Shown: positions 16,885 through 25,671 of the stretch, one piece after another
Layout of the letters: the number at the start of each line of letters is the position of its first letter
How positions within the stretch are numbered: the first letter of the stretch is position 1
Assembly (NCBI GenBank): GCA_965655795.1
Contig: CBFHHY010000006.1
Coordinates: forward strand, 1 to 64,000
Length of the DNA: 64,000 nt
DNA from: TMED14 sp002167805
GTDB lineage: Bacteria; Bacteroidota; Bacteroidia; Flavobacteriales; Schleiferiaceae
Direction of reading: 5' to 3'
Made by a program: the position numbers and the translations under genes
The notes under the pieces: model-generated
What the model saw: only the letters and a program-made list of their open reading frames with translations
Told to the model about the DNA's origin: nothing
The model's database searches: none

Positions 16885-17277
16885 ATGAACTTAAGAAATA
16901 GAAGTAAAATTTCAGCAGAATTTAACATGTCCTCCATGACGGACCTTGTTTTTTTGTTGTTGATTTTTTTCATGCTCACCTCAACATTAGTTACTTCATC
17001 AGCTTTAGATGTAACCTTACCTCAGAGTAAAGCTCAAACGGTAAAAAAATCAACTATTACAGTTACAATTAATAAAGATTTGCAATTGAGTGTTAACGAG
17101 AACATTGTCTCTTCAAATGATTTAGAAATGGCTATTTTAAGAGATATTGCAAATGACCCTGAGGCAATTCTAATTTTAAGAGCAGATGAGACCGTTCCTA
17201 CTGGAGAAGCAGTCAAAATAATGGATATTGCTTACAGAAATAAAATTAAAATGGTTTTAGCCACAGATCCAAAGTGA
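16885..17277 (+). CDS. exbD: ExbD/TolR-family biopolymer transport protein
   Basis: A 130-residue protein with one N-terminal membrane helix (about 19-38, SMTDLVFLLLIFFMLTST) containing the conserved Asp20 (in MTDLVF) that is thought to carry protons in the ExbB-ExbD channel. The rest is a small periplasmic domain ending in ADETVPTGEAVKIMDIAYRN, as in the family. It is located between exbB and the TonB-like gene; its TGA overlaps the GTG start of the latter (GTGA), so the three are translationally linked. Confidence 0.92.
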   Translation: MNLRNRSKISAEFNMSSMTDLVFLLLIFFMLTSTLVTSSALDVTLPQSKAQTVKKSTITVTINKDLQLSVNENIVSSNDLEMAILRDIANDPEAILILRADETVPTGEAVKIMDIAYRNKIKMVLATDPK

Positions 17278-18086
17278 ATTCCTTTGATTCAAATGATAAA
17301 AGTGACAGAAAAAAGGGTTGGGCTGCAACGCTTTCTGTACACGCTTTTCTCTTAGTATTATTCTCTTTTATCGGGTTAAACTATCAAGATCCACCTCCAG
17401 AAATGGGAATTCCTATAAGTTTTGGATATGATCAGTTAGATCAAACCACTCCAGCAAATAAAAGTATTACCTCCGAAATTAGTGAGCCTAGCAAAAAATT
17501 AGATGAAAGTCAAGAAGTGCAAACTCAAAATCTTACAGAGTCGATAAAGCTTAATGATGAAAATACAAACTCCTCAAAAGAAATATCAGAAAAAGAAATT
17601 GATTCTGATAGAGAAAAAAGCAATACTTCAGATATAGCAAAGGAAAAACCTAAGGTTAACAGCGAATTATCGAAGAGACTAAATAATCGTTTTAATAATA
17701 ATTCGATTCAATCTAGCTCATCAGAAAAGCAGAGTGGTGAGGGAATGAAAGGCAAACCAAATGGAGATTTAAAAAGTTTAGAGGAAAATATCGGGTCTGG
17801 AGTCCTTGGATTTAGCTTGGGTTCAAGAAAATCAATTGGTAAGATCAAAGGAGAAGGAAATTGCGGTGTGAAAGGACTTCTTGTATTAAACGTTTGGGTA
17901 AACAACCAGGGAATTCCCTACAGAATTGGGAATCAGCCCATTAAAGGAACTACAATTACAGAAAACCTTGGATGCGCTGTGAAGACGGCTAGAGATTTAC
18001 TTAAAACAGTTCGTTGGGAGGCAGATTTAAATAACACATATGAACAAGGTGTAAAAATTCCAATCGAAATACCTTTTGATTTATAA
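17274..18086 (+). CDS. TonB-like energy transducer with divergent C-terminus
   Basis: A 270-residue protein whose position after exbB-exbD suggests the TonB role of passing proton-gradient energy to outer-membrane receptors. It has one membrane helix (about 19-36), a low-complexity Ser/Glu/Lys/Asn-rich linker (about 60-160) rather than the Pro-rich one of enterobacterial TonB, and a C-terminal domain (about 190-270). That domain keeps the TonB-C type rhythm (VLNVWVNNQGIPYRI ... IPIEIPFDL) but is divergent and carries two Cys (in GNCGV and LGCAV). It starts with GTG inside the exbD stop. TolA-like function is an alternative. Confidence 0.65.
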   Translation: MNSFDSNDKSDRKKGWAATLSVHAFLLVLFSFIGLNYQDPPPEMGIPISFGYDQLDQTTPANKSITSEISEPSKKLDESQEVQTQNLTESIKLNDENTNSSKEISEKEIDSDREKSNTSDIAKEKPKVNSELSKRLNNRFNNNSIQSSSSEKQSGEGMKGKPNGDLKSLEENIGSGVLGFSLGSRKSIGKIKGEGNCGVKGLLVLNVWVNNQGIPYRIGNQPIKGTTITENLGCAVKTARDLLKTVRWEADLNNTYEQGVKIPIEIPFDL

Positions 18087-18091
18087 ATATT

Positions 18092-19336
18092 TTGGATTCC
18101 TACGAAGAGATAATTTCATGGATGTTTCAGCAGCTTCCGGTATATCAAAACTCCGGATCTAAAAATTATAAAATTGATTTAAAAAAAACATGGTCATTCA
18201 TGAATTATCTCGAGTCACCTCAAGAGACATTTCCTTGTTTTCACATTGGAGGAACCAATGGAAAGGGTTCAACCTCTCACATGATCTCAAGTATATTAAT
18301 GACTGAAGGTTATAAAGTTGGTTTATATACCTCACCCCACCTCATAGATTTTCGAGAAAGAATAAAAATTAACGGAAAATTAATTGCGAAAAAATTTGTA
18401 ATTGATTTTATAAAAAAAAATAAGTTTAAAATCGATGAGCTCAAACTGAGTTTTTTTGAATTAACTGTGGGGATGGCTTTTGATGCTTTCAGAAAAGCAA
18501 AAGTTGATTTAGCAGTAATTGAAGTAGGAATGGGAGGAAGATTAGATAGTACAAATGTTATAAATCCACTAGTTAGTGTTATTACAAACGTTGAACTTGA
18601 CCATACAGAATTCCTAGGGGAAACCAGAAAAGATATTGCTCGTGAGAAAGCGGGAATAATAAAACCAAACACCCCAGTAGTAATTGGACAAAAAGATCAA
18701 GAGACTCAAGATGTGTTCATCCAAGTTGCAAAAAGACAGAATAGTAAAGTTGTATGGGCTAATAAGTCTTCAAGAGTTTTTGAAATGGATCTCAAGGGAA
18801 GTTATCAAAACCAAAATCAAAGAACTGCAATAGCTGCAATATCAGCGCAAAATAGATTCCCATTTAGTACTAGTGGAATTAAAAAAGGATTGATCAATAC
18901 TTCAAAATCTACTGGAATTCGAGGAAGATGGCAAATAATAAATCATGAACCATTTATAGTCATTGATACAGCCCATAACCCCTCTGGCCTGAAAGAAGTA
19001 ATGTCAGATTGGAGAAAAATTGTTTTAAAAAAATCCAATAGCTTTATGATTCTTGGAAGCGTATTAGGAAAAGATTGGGACGTTATATGGAAATATATTC
19101 CCGCAGAGTCTAAAGTTTTTATAACGGAACCTAAAGTTCAAAGGGCTCTTCCAGCAAGTCAATTATATTACTCATCGCGAAAGCATAGAACGGAAAGCAT
19201 ACTTTGCAATTCACTTCTAGACGCGGTAATGAGAGTGAAAAAAGAACTTTCAGAAAATGACGCCTTATTTATCGGTGGAACAACTTTTTTGGTCGCAGAT
19301 TTTTTACGACTAATGGACCAAAACAAGTTATTTTAG
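18092..19336 (+). CDS. folC: Folylpolyglutamate / dihydrofolate synthase
   Basis: Cytoplasmic Mur-ligase-like enzyme, 414 residues, adding glutamate to (dihydro)folate with ATP. The P-loop GGTNGKGSTSH (about 52-62), AVIEVGMGGRLDSTNV (about 139-154), the Lys/His region VELDHTEFLG (about 166-175) and DTAHNP (about 291-296) match FolC. It seems to start with TTG (18092), five bases after the TonB-like stop; family members begin with a comparable YxxxxxWxFxQLPxYQ segment, present here immediately after that TTG, so a later ATG would remove conserved sequence. Its stop overlaps that of the convergent outer-membrane gene. Confidence 0.9.
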   Translation: MDSYEEIISWMFQQLPVYQNSGSKNYKIDLKKTWSFMNYLESPQETFPCFHIGGTNGKGSTSHMISSILMTEGYKVGLYTSPHLIDFRERIKINGKLIAKKFVIDFIKKNKFKIDELKLSFFELTVGMAFDAFRKAKVDLAVIEVGMGGRLDSTNVINPLVSVITNVELDHTEFLGETRKDIAREKAGIIKPNTPVVIGQKDQETQDVFIQVAKRQNSKVVWANKSSRVFEMDLKGSYQNQNQRTAIAAISAQNRFPFSTSGIKKGLINTSKSTGIRGRWQIINHEPFIVIDTAHNPSGLKEVMSDWRKIVLKKSNSFMILGSVLGKDWDVIWKYIPAESKVFITEPKVQRALPASQLYYSSRKHRTESILCNSLLDAVMRVKKELSENDALFIGGTTFLVADFLRLMDQNKLF

Positions 19337-20091
19337 AATCTCCAACCAAGACCCGAGGTGAAACCATAAGTGAAATTTGGCAAATCTGAGCCTCCAGGAT
19401 ATGCGTCATAATTAATATTTGATGAAACTACTAAATTTAATTTCGGTGATAATGGAGAGGAAAATCTTGAATTTAATACAACTCTAATATCATCCCATTT
19501 TCCAAAAGCTGGCTGGTAATAAGCTATCGAATTCCAACGATATTTCTTTGCAAATAAAGCATCTAAAGAGATATAAGTACTCATTCGCATTAAGCTTTCT
19601 ATCTTGCCTGAAGACTCAATATCAACTTCATACATAATTAGAGGAGAAATAAAGAAACTTAAAGTTTTTGTTTTAATAGCCATGTAACGGGGCCCCAAAC
19701 CAAAATTATATCTCTGAGCGATGCGCATTGGCTTATTAGATTGCCATTGAAAAAAAGCCTCACCAGTAAATTTATCCGAAAACTTTTTATTATAACGACC
19801 ATGAATGAAGCCATTTTGCTCAAAAAGTAACGATTCTCCACCAACTCTAGTTGAAAAATTACCACTAAATATTCCATAGTATGATTCGTCTCCAATAGAC
19901 TTTCTAATATTTGTTGAAGCAGATAATCTCATCAATAAATTTCGTGCTCCACCGAAGTAAAAACTCCCATCCACAATGCCATGTGTTCCGGATTCTATTC
20001 CAGTTCGACTTCTTATTGCTTCGACATTAACGATTTGAGAGCGTAACCATAAATTAGAGAAAATGAATAAAAAGAAAAATACAATACGCAT
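19333..20091 (-). CDS. DUF481-like outer-membrane beta-barrel protein
   Basis: A 252-residue exported protein. The ATG at 20091 gives a clean signal peptide (MRIVFFFLFIFSNLWLRSQ) that two upstream ATGs (20115, 20133) would spoil. The mature part is made of alternating amphipathic strands rich in Tyr, Phe, Ser and Asn and ends in GLGWRF, the terminal aromatic residue expected of outer-membrane barrels. It resembles DUF481 proteins of salt-regulated or generic function, but I cannot name a substrate. A perfect TAnnTTTG box lies four bases before the ATG. It is divergent from a small exported protein and convergent with folC. Confidence 0.65.
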   Translation of the reverse strand: MRIVFFFLFIFSNLWLRSQIVNVEAIRSRTGIESGTHGIVDGSFYFGGARNLLMRLSASTNIRKSIGDESYYGIFSGNFSTRVGGESLLFEQNGFIHGRYNKKFSDKFTGEAFFQWQSNKPMRIAQRYNFGLGPRYMAIKTKTLSFFISPLIMYEVDIESSGKIESLMRMSTYISLDALFAKKYRWNSIAYYQPAFGKWDDIRVVLNSRFSSPLSPKLNLVVSSNINYDAYPGGSDLPNFTYGFTSGLGWRF

Positions 20092-20095
20092 TTTA

Positions 20096-20103
20096 CAAAT
20101 GTA
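20096..20103 (-). promoter_or_regulatory. -7 box four bases before a start codon
   Basis: TACATTTG on the minus strand matches TAnnTTTG and ends four bases before the ATG at 20091. If used, the mRNA is leaderless or nearly so. Confidence 0.4.
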
Positions 20104-20134
20104 ATATGAAGACATGTCGACGTATCTTTTCATT

Positions 20135-20722
20135 ATGAAAAAGTACGTTTTTATAATTCTTTTAATTCCAAAATTACTATTAGGTCAAACTGATGAACTA
20201 AATCAAAGAATAAATGCCTTCAAAAATGACTTATCAACTAATTACAAAGTTAAAACTTTAAATATTGGCGGTGAAAGACTTGGTGCAATAGAATATGAAG
20301 ACTGCTTTTACAGAACTAAGTTTAAACTCGAAAAACTGGAAAAACAAAGAGACAATCTGAATAGAAATGTTAAGTTCGATATTTTCATGACAATAGTTGA
20401 ATTTTCGGATCCAGATGATTTAAATTGGGCCATGAAGAGATGGTTAAAAGACTTTATCGATGGCAGCCAAATTCGCCCAGGAAGAAACTCTCGAAGTGTT
20501 TCAAATGCAAATCCCAGCATAATAGTCATCGAGGGCAATAGCATCTCGATTCTCAACCAACCCTGTATGCAATTTGAGGCTATCGAGTATCGAAATTGGA
20601 GAAGTAAAATGCTTACATATTTCGGAAGTCCTTCATCTGTAATCATAGAAATTGGAGGCTGTGGAGGTCCCTTAAATTGGACTAAAAATGCTCCGGATCC
20701 AAGAGATAGAACCTGGAAATAA
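20135..20722 (+). CDS. Exported protein of unknown function
   Basis: A 195-residue protein that I do not recognise. The ATG at 20135 gives a signal peptide (MKKYVFIILLIPKLLLGQ) and is preferred over the ATG at 20114, which lies upstream of a TATCTTTT box four bases before 20135. The mature part is soluble, mixed alpha/beta, with three Cys (about residues 53, 139 and 172) and a Gly-rich IGGCGGPLNW near the C-terminus, which looks like a conserved active or binding loop. It is probably periplasmic. It stands alone between divergent and convergent genes. Confidence 0.6.
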   Translation: MKKYVFIILLIPKLLLGQTDELNQRINAFKNDLSTNYKVKTLNIGGERLGAIEYEDCFYRTKFKLEKLEKQRDNLNRNVKFDIFMTIVEFSDPDDLNWAMKRWLKDFIDGSQIRPGRNSRSVSNANPSIIVIEGNSISILNQPCMQFEAIEYRNWRSKMLTYFGSPSSVIIEIGGCGGPLNWTKNAPDPRDRTWK

Positions 20723-20742
20723 ATTAAGGAATTAATTAATAT

Positions 20743-21726
20743 TTATTTACTCAAATCCTTAACTGCAGATAGTATTTTTTCAGTAGGTATATTTTTACAA
20801 GCAAAATCTTTTCTTGAGCAATAGTTTACACCAGAAATCGAACACGGTCTACATTCTAACCCATCATACTCAACATCAATGGAAACAGAATTATTGTTTA
20901 ACGCCTTGAATCCTGCTTTAGGTGATGTCCCCATCCACAAAACAACAGATAAAACATTATATGATGCAGCAATATGCTGATTCGCGGAATCGCAAACAAT
21001 TGCCCCTTTTGCTCTTAGCCACATATCTTTTTCGCTCATCTCCATATTTGAAGAAAGCTTCAACCTTGTTGGAAAATAATTCCAGTTATCGAGCTCTTTT
21101 TTAGATCCAAAAACAATTATTGAATTACCCTCATTTAATATTTCATCGATTACTTTGATCGCCTTATCTAAAGGCCAATTTTTTGATTTTTTTGATGCAA
21201 AGGGGCAAATAATCCATGTATTTTTTTCTCCCAAAAAACTATTATCTCTTGGTTTTAAAGCAAACATTTTAGTACGATATTTTACACCAAAAGACTCTAA
21301 AACTTGGCTAATTTCTGATTGAATACTTGGAAGACTTTTGATATTTTTTTTCAAAAAAGCTCTTCTAATGCCTCGGTTTTTTGGCAATCTTTTTACTCTG
21401 TAACCCATTAAAAAAGCTAAAAAATAAAATACCACAGTTCGCAGATGTGAATGAGCGTCAAATACAAATTTGGGAGTATTACTGCGATACCAACCCCAAT
21501 AAAAAGATAATTGGTTGATCCAAGATTTATAATCACCAGATATATCTAAACCAATAACCCGTACCCCCTTAACAGCCGGCAAAAGACTTGCAATATGAGG
21601 TCTTGTAAATAGAGTAAAAGAAACGGAAGAATCCTGAAATGTTGCATCCTCTAGGACCGAAAATAGCATAAACACATCACCAAGTGCTGAAAAACGAGCA
21701 ACGGCAATATGATTGTCCTTAACCAT
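20743..21726 (-). CDS. Glycosyltransferase family 9 (heptosyltransferase-like)
   Basis: A 327-residue GT-B enzyme related to LPS heptosyltransferases. The N-terminal IAVARFSALGDVFML (about 7-21) is the family's acceptor-side loop (RxxxxGD), and the C-terminal half holds PFASKKSKNWPLDKAIKVI (about 177-195) and the D-S-A-N-x-H-I-A loop (about 254-261), matching the D-(S/T)-x-x-x-H-x-A pattern. The donor may be heptose or another sugar. It is followed upstream on the same strand by a DUF4254 gene two bases away, a pairing that points to an envelope saccharide (LPS core) role. Confidence 0.85.
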   Translation of the reverse strand: MVKDNHIAVARFSALGDVFMLFSVLEDATFQDSSVSFTLFTRPHIASLLPAVKGVRVIGLDISGDYKSWINQLSFYWGWYRSNTPKFVFDAHSHLRTVVFYFLAFLMGYRVKRLPKNRGIRRAFLKKNIKSLPSIQSEISQVLESFGVKYRTKMFALKPRDNSFLGEKNTWIICPFASKKSKNWPLDKAIKVIDEILNEGNSIIVFGSKKELDNWNYFPTRLKLSSNMEMSEKDMWLRAKGAIVCDSANQHIAASYNVLSVVLWMGTSPKAGFKALNNNSVSIDVEYDGLECRPCSISGVNYCSRKDFACKNIPTEKILSAVKDLSK

Positions 21727-21728
21727 AA

Positions 21729-22328
21729 TTAATCAACGCTATAAAGAGCAGGATTCGTATTCGGGTCATTATATAATTTATGCTGTTCAAAATAATGATA
21801 TTTTACTTCCCCAGCTTTTAATTCCGCAATAAGTTGATCTATTCCTTGTATAAGGTTGAAATTCTGGTTTCTCAATTTCTTTAAACCTAAATCAGCTTTT
21901 TGAACCAATAAATCAGTTGAATCCGTCCTTTTGGCCTCAATTTCCATATGGAATAATTTTAATTGTAAAATACTTAATCGATCTATGGCCCAACCTAATG
22001 ACTCTGTTCTAAAAACATTGATATTTAATTTTTCAGGTTGTAATAGTTCACTCAAAAAAAAGTCTATTTTTTCTACTTTTTCAGTCCTTGTCTGATTCAG
22101 TATATCTATCTTTCTTTTGATGGAAATGAAATTCTCAGGGATTAAATCCTCTCGTCTAATCTCATCTTCCAGATGCCACTGGATTATATCCACCCATGCT
22201 TTTTGATAAAACAAGTTTGAAAGATGATCGTCAGTGTGAAATTTTGGGCATGGTGGCTCTAAAAGGTTTAACTCATGGTAATCACGAATAGCCTCTCTAA
22301 ACAATTTCACCAAAAAATTTGCCGTCAT
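21729..22328 (-). CDS. DUF4254 protein
   Basis: A 199-residue, largely helical cytoplasmic protein that fits the DUF4254 family, found in Bacteroidota and often beside GT9 glycosyltransferases. The N-terminal HTDDHLSNLFYQKAWVDIIQWHLEDEIRR (in part, residues about 31-59) and the RTESLGWAIDRLSILQLK block (about 107-124) are the visible conserved parts. Function is not established. It overlaps the dsbD stop by four bases and precedes the GT9 gene by two, so all three should be on one transcript. Confidence 0.8.
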   Translation of the reverse strand: MTANFLVKLFREAIRDYHELNLLEPPCPKFHTDDHLSNLFYQKAWVDIIQWHLEDEIRREDLIPENFISIKRKIDILNQTRTEKVEKIDFFLSELLQPEKLNINVFRTESLGWAIDRLSILQLKLFHMEIEAKRTDSTDLLVQKADLGLKKLRNQNFNLIQGIDQLIAELKAGEVKYHYFEQHKLYNDPNTNPALYSVD

Positions 22329-24283
22329 AAACTTTGGAACTTATTGATACCCTCATTCAACCAATTGATAAAAATTTTAGGGTCAGGATGGTAAGACGCG
22401 CTCCCATTCAGGGGCTCATAACCACCATTGGGATCTAATAAAACATAATACGGCTGAGCATTTGCATTATAATTTTCTGCTTGAAAATCACTCCACTTCT
22501 GGCCTACTCTTTTTATCTCCTTGCCTGAAATTTTCGAGATATATTGATCATCTTCTGGGAGGTAAATCCTTTCGTCGACATAGAGTGAAACTAGGACCAC
22601 TTCATTTGAAAGCATATTCTTAACTTTAGAATCTGTCCAAACTTGCTCTTCCATTTTTCTACAATTCACACAGCCCCAACCCGTAAAATCGATCATGACT
22701 GGCTTGTTTACCTTTTTCGCGAAATCAATTGCTCCCTGTAAATCATTATTAAAAGTCAAATGATCAATTATTTCAGAACCGGAATTAGAAGATTCGGAAC
22801 CATATTTTTCAGAGTAATGTAACGGTGGAGGGAACCCTGAAATAATCTTTACTGGAGCCCCAAATATTCCCGGTAACAAATAGAATGAGATAATTAAAAA
22901 CATTGATCCTAAAAGCATTCGACCAACACCAAGGAATTCTATTTTACTATCGTTTGGCAATCGGAATCCTCCGAATAAATACATAGCAGTAATAAAAGAA
23001 ATTGCTGCCCATATCGCAATAAAAAGTTCACGATTTAAAATATGGTATTGCCAAACCATATCTGCCGTAGAAAGAAATTTAAGAGCAAATGCGAGTTCCA
23101 AGAAGCCCAATACAACTTTAGCTGAGTTCATCCATCCTCCAGATTTTGGAAGGCTCTGCAACCAGCTAGGAAAGGCTGCAAAAAGCATAAAAGGAAGACT
23201 CAATGCAAAGGAAAAACCTAGCATTCCCATTGTAGGAGCCAGAATTTCACCAGATTGACTTGCACGAACTAATAAAGTTCCGATCAATGGACCTGTACAA
23301 CTAAAAGAGACTAGAGCCAATGTGAATGCCATGAAAAATATACCTAAAAGCCCTCCTTTGCTGGCTAAATTGTCAGAACCATTGACCCATTTTGAAGGCA
23401 GTGTGATTTCAAAAGCTCCAAAAAAACTAATTGCAAAAATCACAAAGAGGAAAAAGAATGCCAAGTTAAACCATGGGTTAGTGGCTAATGCATTTAAGGC
23501 ATCCGCACCAAATAAAACTGTTACTAGAATCCCCAGAGCCACATAAATAATATTTATGCTGATTCCATAAGTCAAAGCTTTACGAATTCCCTCAGACCGA
23601 TTTTTACTTTGCTTCATAAAAAAACTGACCGTAAGGGGAATCATAGGGAAAATACAAGGCATGATTATCGCGAAAAACCCCCAAAACATACCTTCACCAA
23701 AAATGCCCAGAAGTCCTTCTAGCACGGGTTCATCCTCAGAGGCAACTACATTTTCATCCGATTTTTTATCTGACTTTAAATTATTTTCAGTTAATAAATT
23801 AGATTCATTTGGTGACCCTTGAATATCCCAAGAAAGGTTTAAATATTCGGGAGGAAGACACATTTCATCATTGCAAACTATAAACTCTACTTCAGCTTCT
23901 AGGGTTATATTTTCTTGATTCCAGTTCTTAATTTCTTGACGAAAAGTTACCTCATCTTTAAAAAAAGATAACTCCATATCAAACTCCTTTACAAATTCAG
24001 TAACTGAAGGTGGTTCCTCAAAAAAATCAAAATCATTAAAATCAACAACTTGTTGATTGCCAGAAAATAAGGATGTCGAATCAAAAATGAACTTAGTGGG
24101 AAATGGAAAGTCTTTATTATGTTGACTATAAAGATGCCAGCCTGGTTCCAAAATCGCAGTCGCTTCTATGTATTTGCCATTTACATTTGTTGACCATTTT
24201 ATTGGAGTAAGAATTTGACTATTAGCTGCATATGCCTGAAAAAAAATACCCAACAGCAATATGGTTTGTTTTAAAACTTTCAT
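22325..24283 (-). CDS. dsbD: DsbD-type thiol:disulfide interchange protein
   Basis: Inner-membrane reductase, 652 residues, that moves electrons from cytoplasmic thioredoxin to periplasmic disulfides. Layout: signal peptide (to about 22), an N-terminal immunoglobulin-like domain (about 25-155) with Cys in FIVCNDEMCLPP (about 135-146), a central eight-helix CcdA-like region (about 195-470) with Cys in IIMPCIFPMIP and SFSCTGPLIG, and a C-terminal thioredoxin domain (about 515-650) with the redox motif WGCVNCRK. All three Cys pairs are therefore present. A TATTTTTG box lies five bases before its ATG, although it is only 19 bases from tilS. Confidence 0.92.
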   Translation of the reverse strand: MKVLKQTILLLGIFFQAYAANSQILTPIKWSTNVNGKYIEATAILEPGWHLYSQHNKDFPFPTKFIFDSTSLFSGNQQVVDFNDFDFFEEPPSVTEFVKEFDMELSFFKDEVTFRQEIKNWNQENITLEAEVEFIVCNDEMCLPPEYLNLSWDIQGSPNESNLLTENNLKSDKKSDENVVASEDEPVLEGLLGIFGEGMFWGFFAIIMPCIFPMIPLTVSFFMKQSKNRSEGIRKALTYGISINIIYVALGILVTVLFGADALNALATNPWFNLAFFFLFVIFAISFFGAFEITLPSKWVNGSDNLASKGGLLGIFFMAFTLALVSFSCTGPLIGTLLVRASQSGEILAPTMGMLGFSFALSLPFMLFAAFPSWLQSLPKSGGWMNSAKVVLGFLELAFALKFLSTADMVWQYHILNRELFIAIWAAISFITAMYLFGGFRLPNDSKIEFLGVGRMLLGSMFLIISFYLLPGIFGAPVKIISGFPPPLHYSEKYGSESSNSGSEIIDHLTFNNDLQGAIDFAKKVNKPVMIDFTGWGCVNCRKMEEQVWTDSKVKNMLSNEVVLVSLYVDERIYLPEDDQYISKISGKEIKRVGQKWSDFQAENYNANAQPYYVLLDPNGGYEPLNGSASYHPDPKIFINWLNEGINKFQSL

Positions 24284-24288
24284 AAACG

Positions 24289-24296
24289 CAAAAATA
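24289..24296 (-). promoter_or_regulatory. -7 box five bases before dsbD
   Basis: TATTTTTG (perfect TAnnTTTG, minus strand) lies in the 18 bases between the tilS stop and the dsbD ATG at 24283. It suggests a separate, almost leaderless dsbD transcript inside the longer operon. Confidence 0.45.
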
Positions 24297-24301
24297 ACAG
24301 A

Positions 24302-25669
24302 TCATTTCTCATAAATACGGATATATTTTTTTTTCTCATTAGTCTTGATACTTCGACTAAGTATTTGTCCTGGAATCCAAAACACCTCTCCCGATTCCTC
24401 CGAGTTTGAAAGGACTAACTGCAGATGCTTAATACAAGAGGGCACTCCAGAATCCCTCAAAACATCACTAACATTCTTTTTGCCTTTCATTCCAAAAGGG
24501 AAGATATAATCTCCTTTAGACCATGTTCTCCAAACCCAGGATTCACCTTTAATATCTATGGGGATGACTGGGCTCATTTCGACATTTAATTCTTGAAATT
24601 CTGTTTTTTGATAATCATCAATCCCCCATTCTTTTTCTGAGGTCCATTTTTTACCATCCCAGAAATTGCCATGTAGACTACCTGATGTATCATTTACAAT
24701 TTTAAACTCTCTTTTCAATTTCCTTTTTTCCGCCATTTCTGGGGATAACAATATTAGTCCCTCTCGCTCTTTCCAAATTTGCCACCCTTTCGATTCAAAG
24801 TGACTACCTACCTCAGAATTTAATAAAGATTTAACCTGATGAAAATCAAAATTAGATTCTCCTTTCAAAAAATATTTTAATAATAAGGGCCCATGGGAAT
24901 TGTTGAATAAGTCAGGCATCAGTAATATTCCTCCGTCAATTGAATCAGAAAGATTCAAGTATAACTTTCTGTCTTTTTCGATATTTTCATTGACATATGA
25001 TGAAAGTTCACGTAAATTTTTTTGTGTAGTTCTTAAACCTTGCAATGTTTGAGGAATAGCCTCAATCAAAAATGATAATGAATTATGTCTGATATGATTT
25101 CTAGTATACTTATCAGAATGATTTGTCGAATCCTCCCTCCAAGCAAGTTTATTTTGCTTAGCATATAATTGTATTTGATTCTTTGTAACTGACCAAAGTG
25201 GTCTGTAGAAACTTCCTTGATTTGATGATAATGAAATCAGACCATCAATGCCAGTTCCTCTTGCTGCATGAAATAGAAAAGTCTCCGCACTGTCATTTAA
25301 ATGGTGCGCTGTTAGAATATTTTTTACATTTAATTCTTCAGAATAATCCTGAGCTGCTTTATATCTTATGCTTCTCGCATAAGATTGAACATTGCTTGAG
25401 GTTTTTATATCATTAGGAGATCTGATTACCTTGTGCGGAGTAAAGTGTTTTTCGCACCAGTCAATTACAAACTTTTCATCCTCAATTGATTCCGTACCTC
25501 TTAATCCATAATTAACATGAATTACATGAAATATTCTTTTCTGGGTAAATAAAATGTGCCCTAGAACAACAGAGTCCTGGCCTCCCGAAAACATCAAAAT
25601 AAAAGGACCCGAGATTCCGGAAAGGGAACTGTTAACCGTATCATGTAAATTTAGATTCTCAGAGGGCAT
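24302..25669 (-). CDS. tilS: tRNA(Ile)-lysidine synthetase
   Basis: Cytoplasmic tRNA-modifying enzyme, 455 residues, which puts lysine on C34 of tRNA-Ile(CAU) using ATP so that it reads AUA. The PP-loop motif SGGQDSVVL (about 29-37) is intact, followed by HVNYGLRG (about 54-61), HHLNDSAETFLFHAARGTGIDGL (in part) and KYTRNHIRH (about 187-195), and a C-terminal TilS domain (about 370-455, WSKGDYIFPFGMKGKKNVSD). I chose the ATG at 25669 (MPSENLNLH), which sits two bases after the pabB stop; the upstream ATG at 25732 lies inside pabB and adds 21 unlikely residues. Confidence 0.92.
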   Translation of the reverse strand: MPSENLNLHDTVNSSLSGISGPFILMFSGGQDSVVLGHILFTQKRIFHVIHVNYGLRGTESIEDEKFVIDWCEKHFTPHKVIRSPNDIKTSSNVQSYARSIRYKAAQDYSEELNVKNILTAHHLNDSAETFLFHAARGTGIDGLISLSSNQGSFYRPLWSVTKNQIQLYAKQNKLAWREDSTNHSDKYTRNHIRHNSLSFLIEAIPQTLQGLRTTQKNLRELSSYVNENIEKDRKLYLNLSDSIDGGILLMPDLFNNSHGPLLLKYFLKGESNFDFHQVKSLLNSEVGSHFESKGWQIWKEREGLILLSPEMAEKRKLKREFKIVNDTSGSLHGNFWDGKKWTSEKEWGIDDYQKTEFQELNVEMSPVIPIDIKGESWVWRTWSKGDYIFPFGMKGKKNVSDVLRDSGVPSCIKHLQLVLSNSEESGEVFWIPGQILSRSIKTNEKKKYIRIYEK

Positions 25670-25671
25670 AA

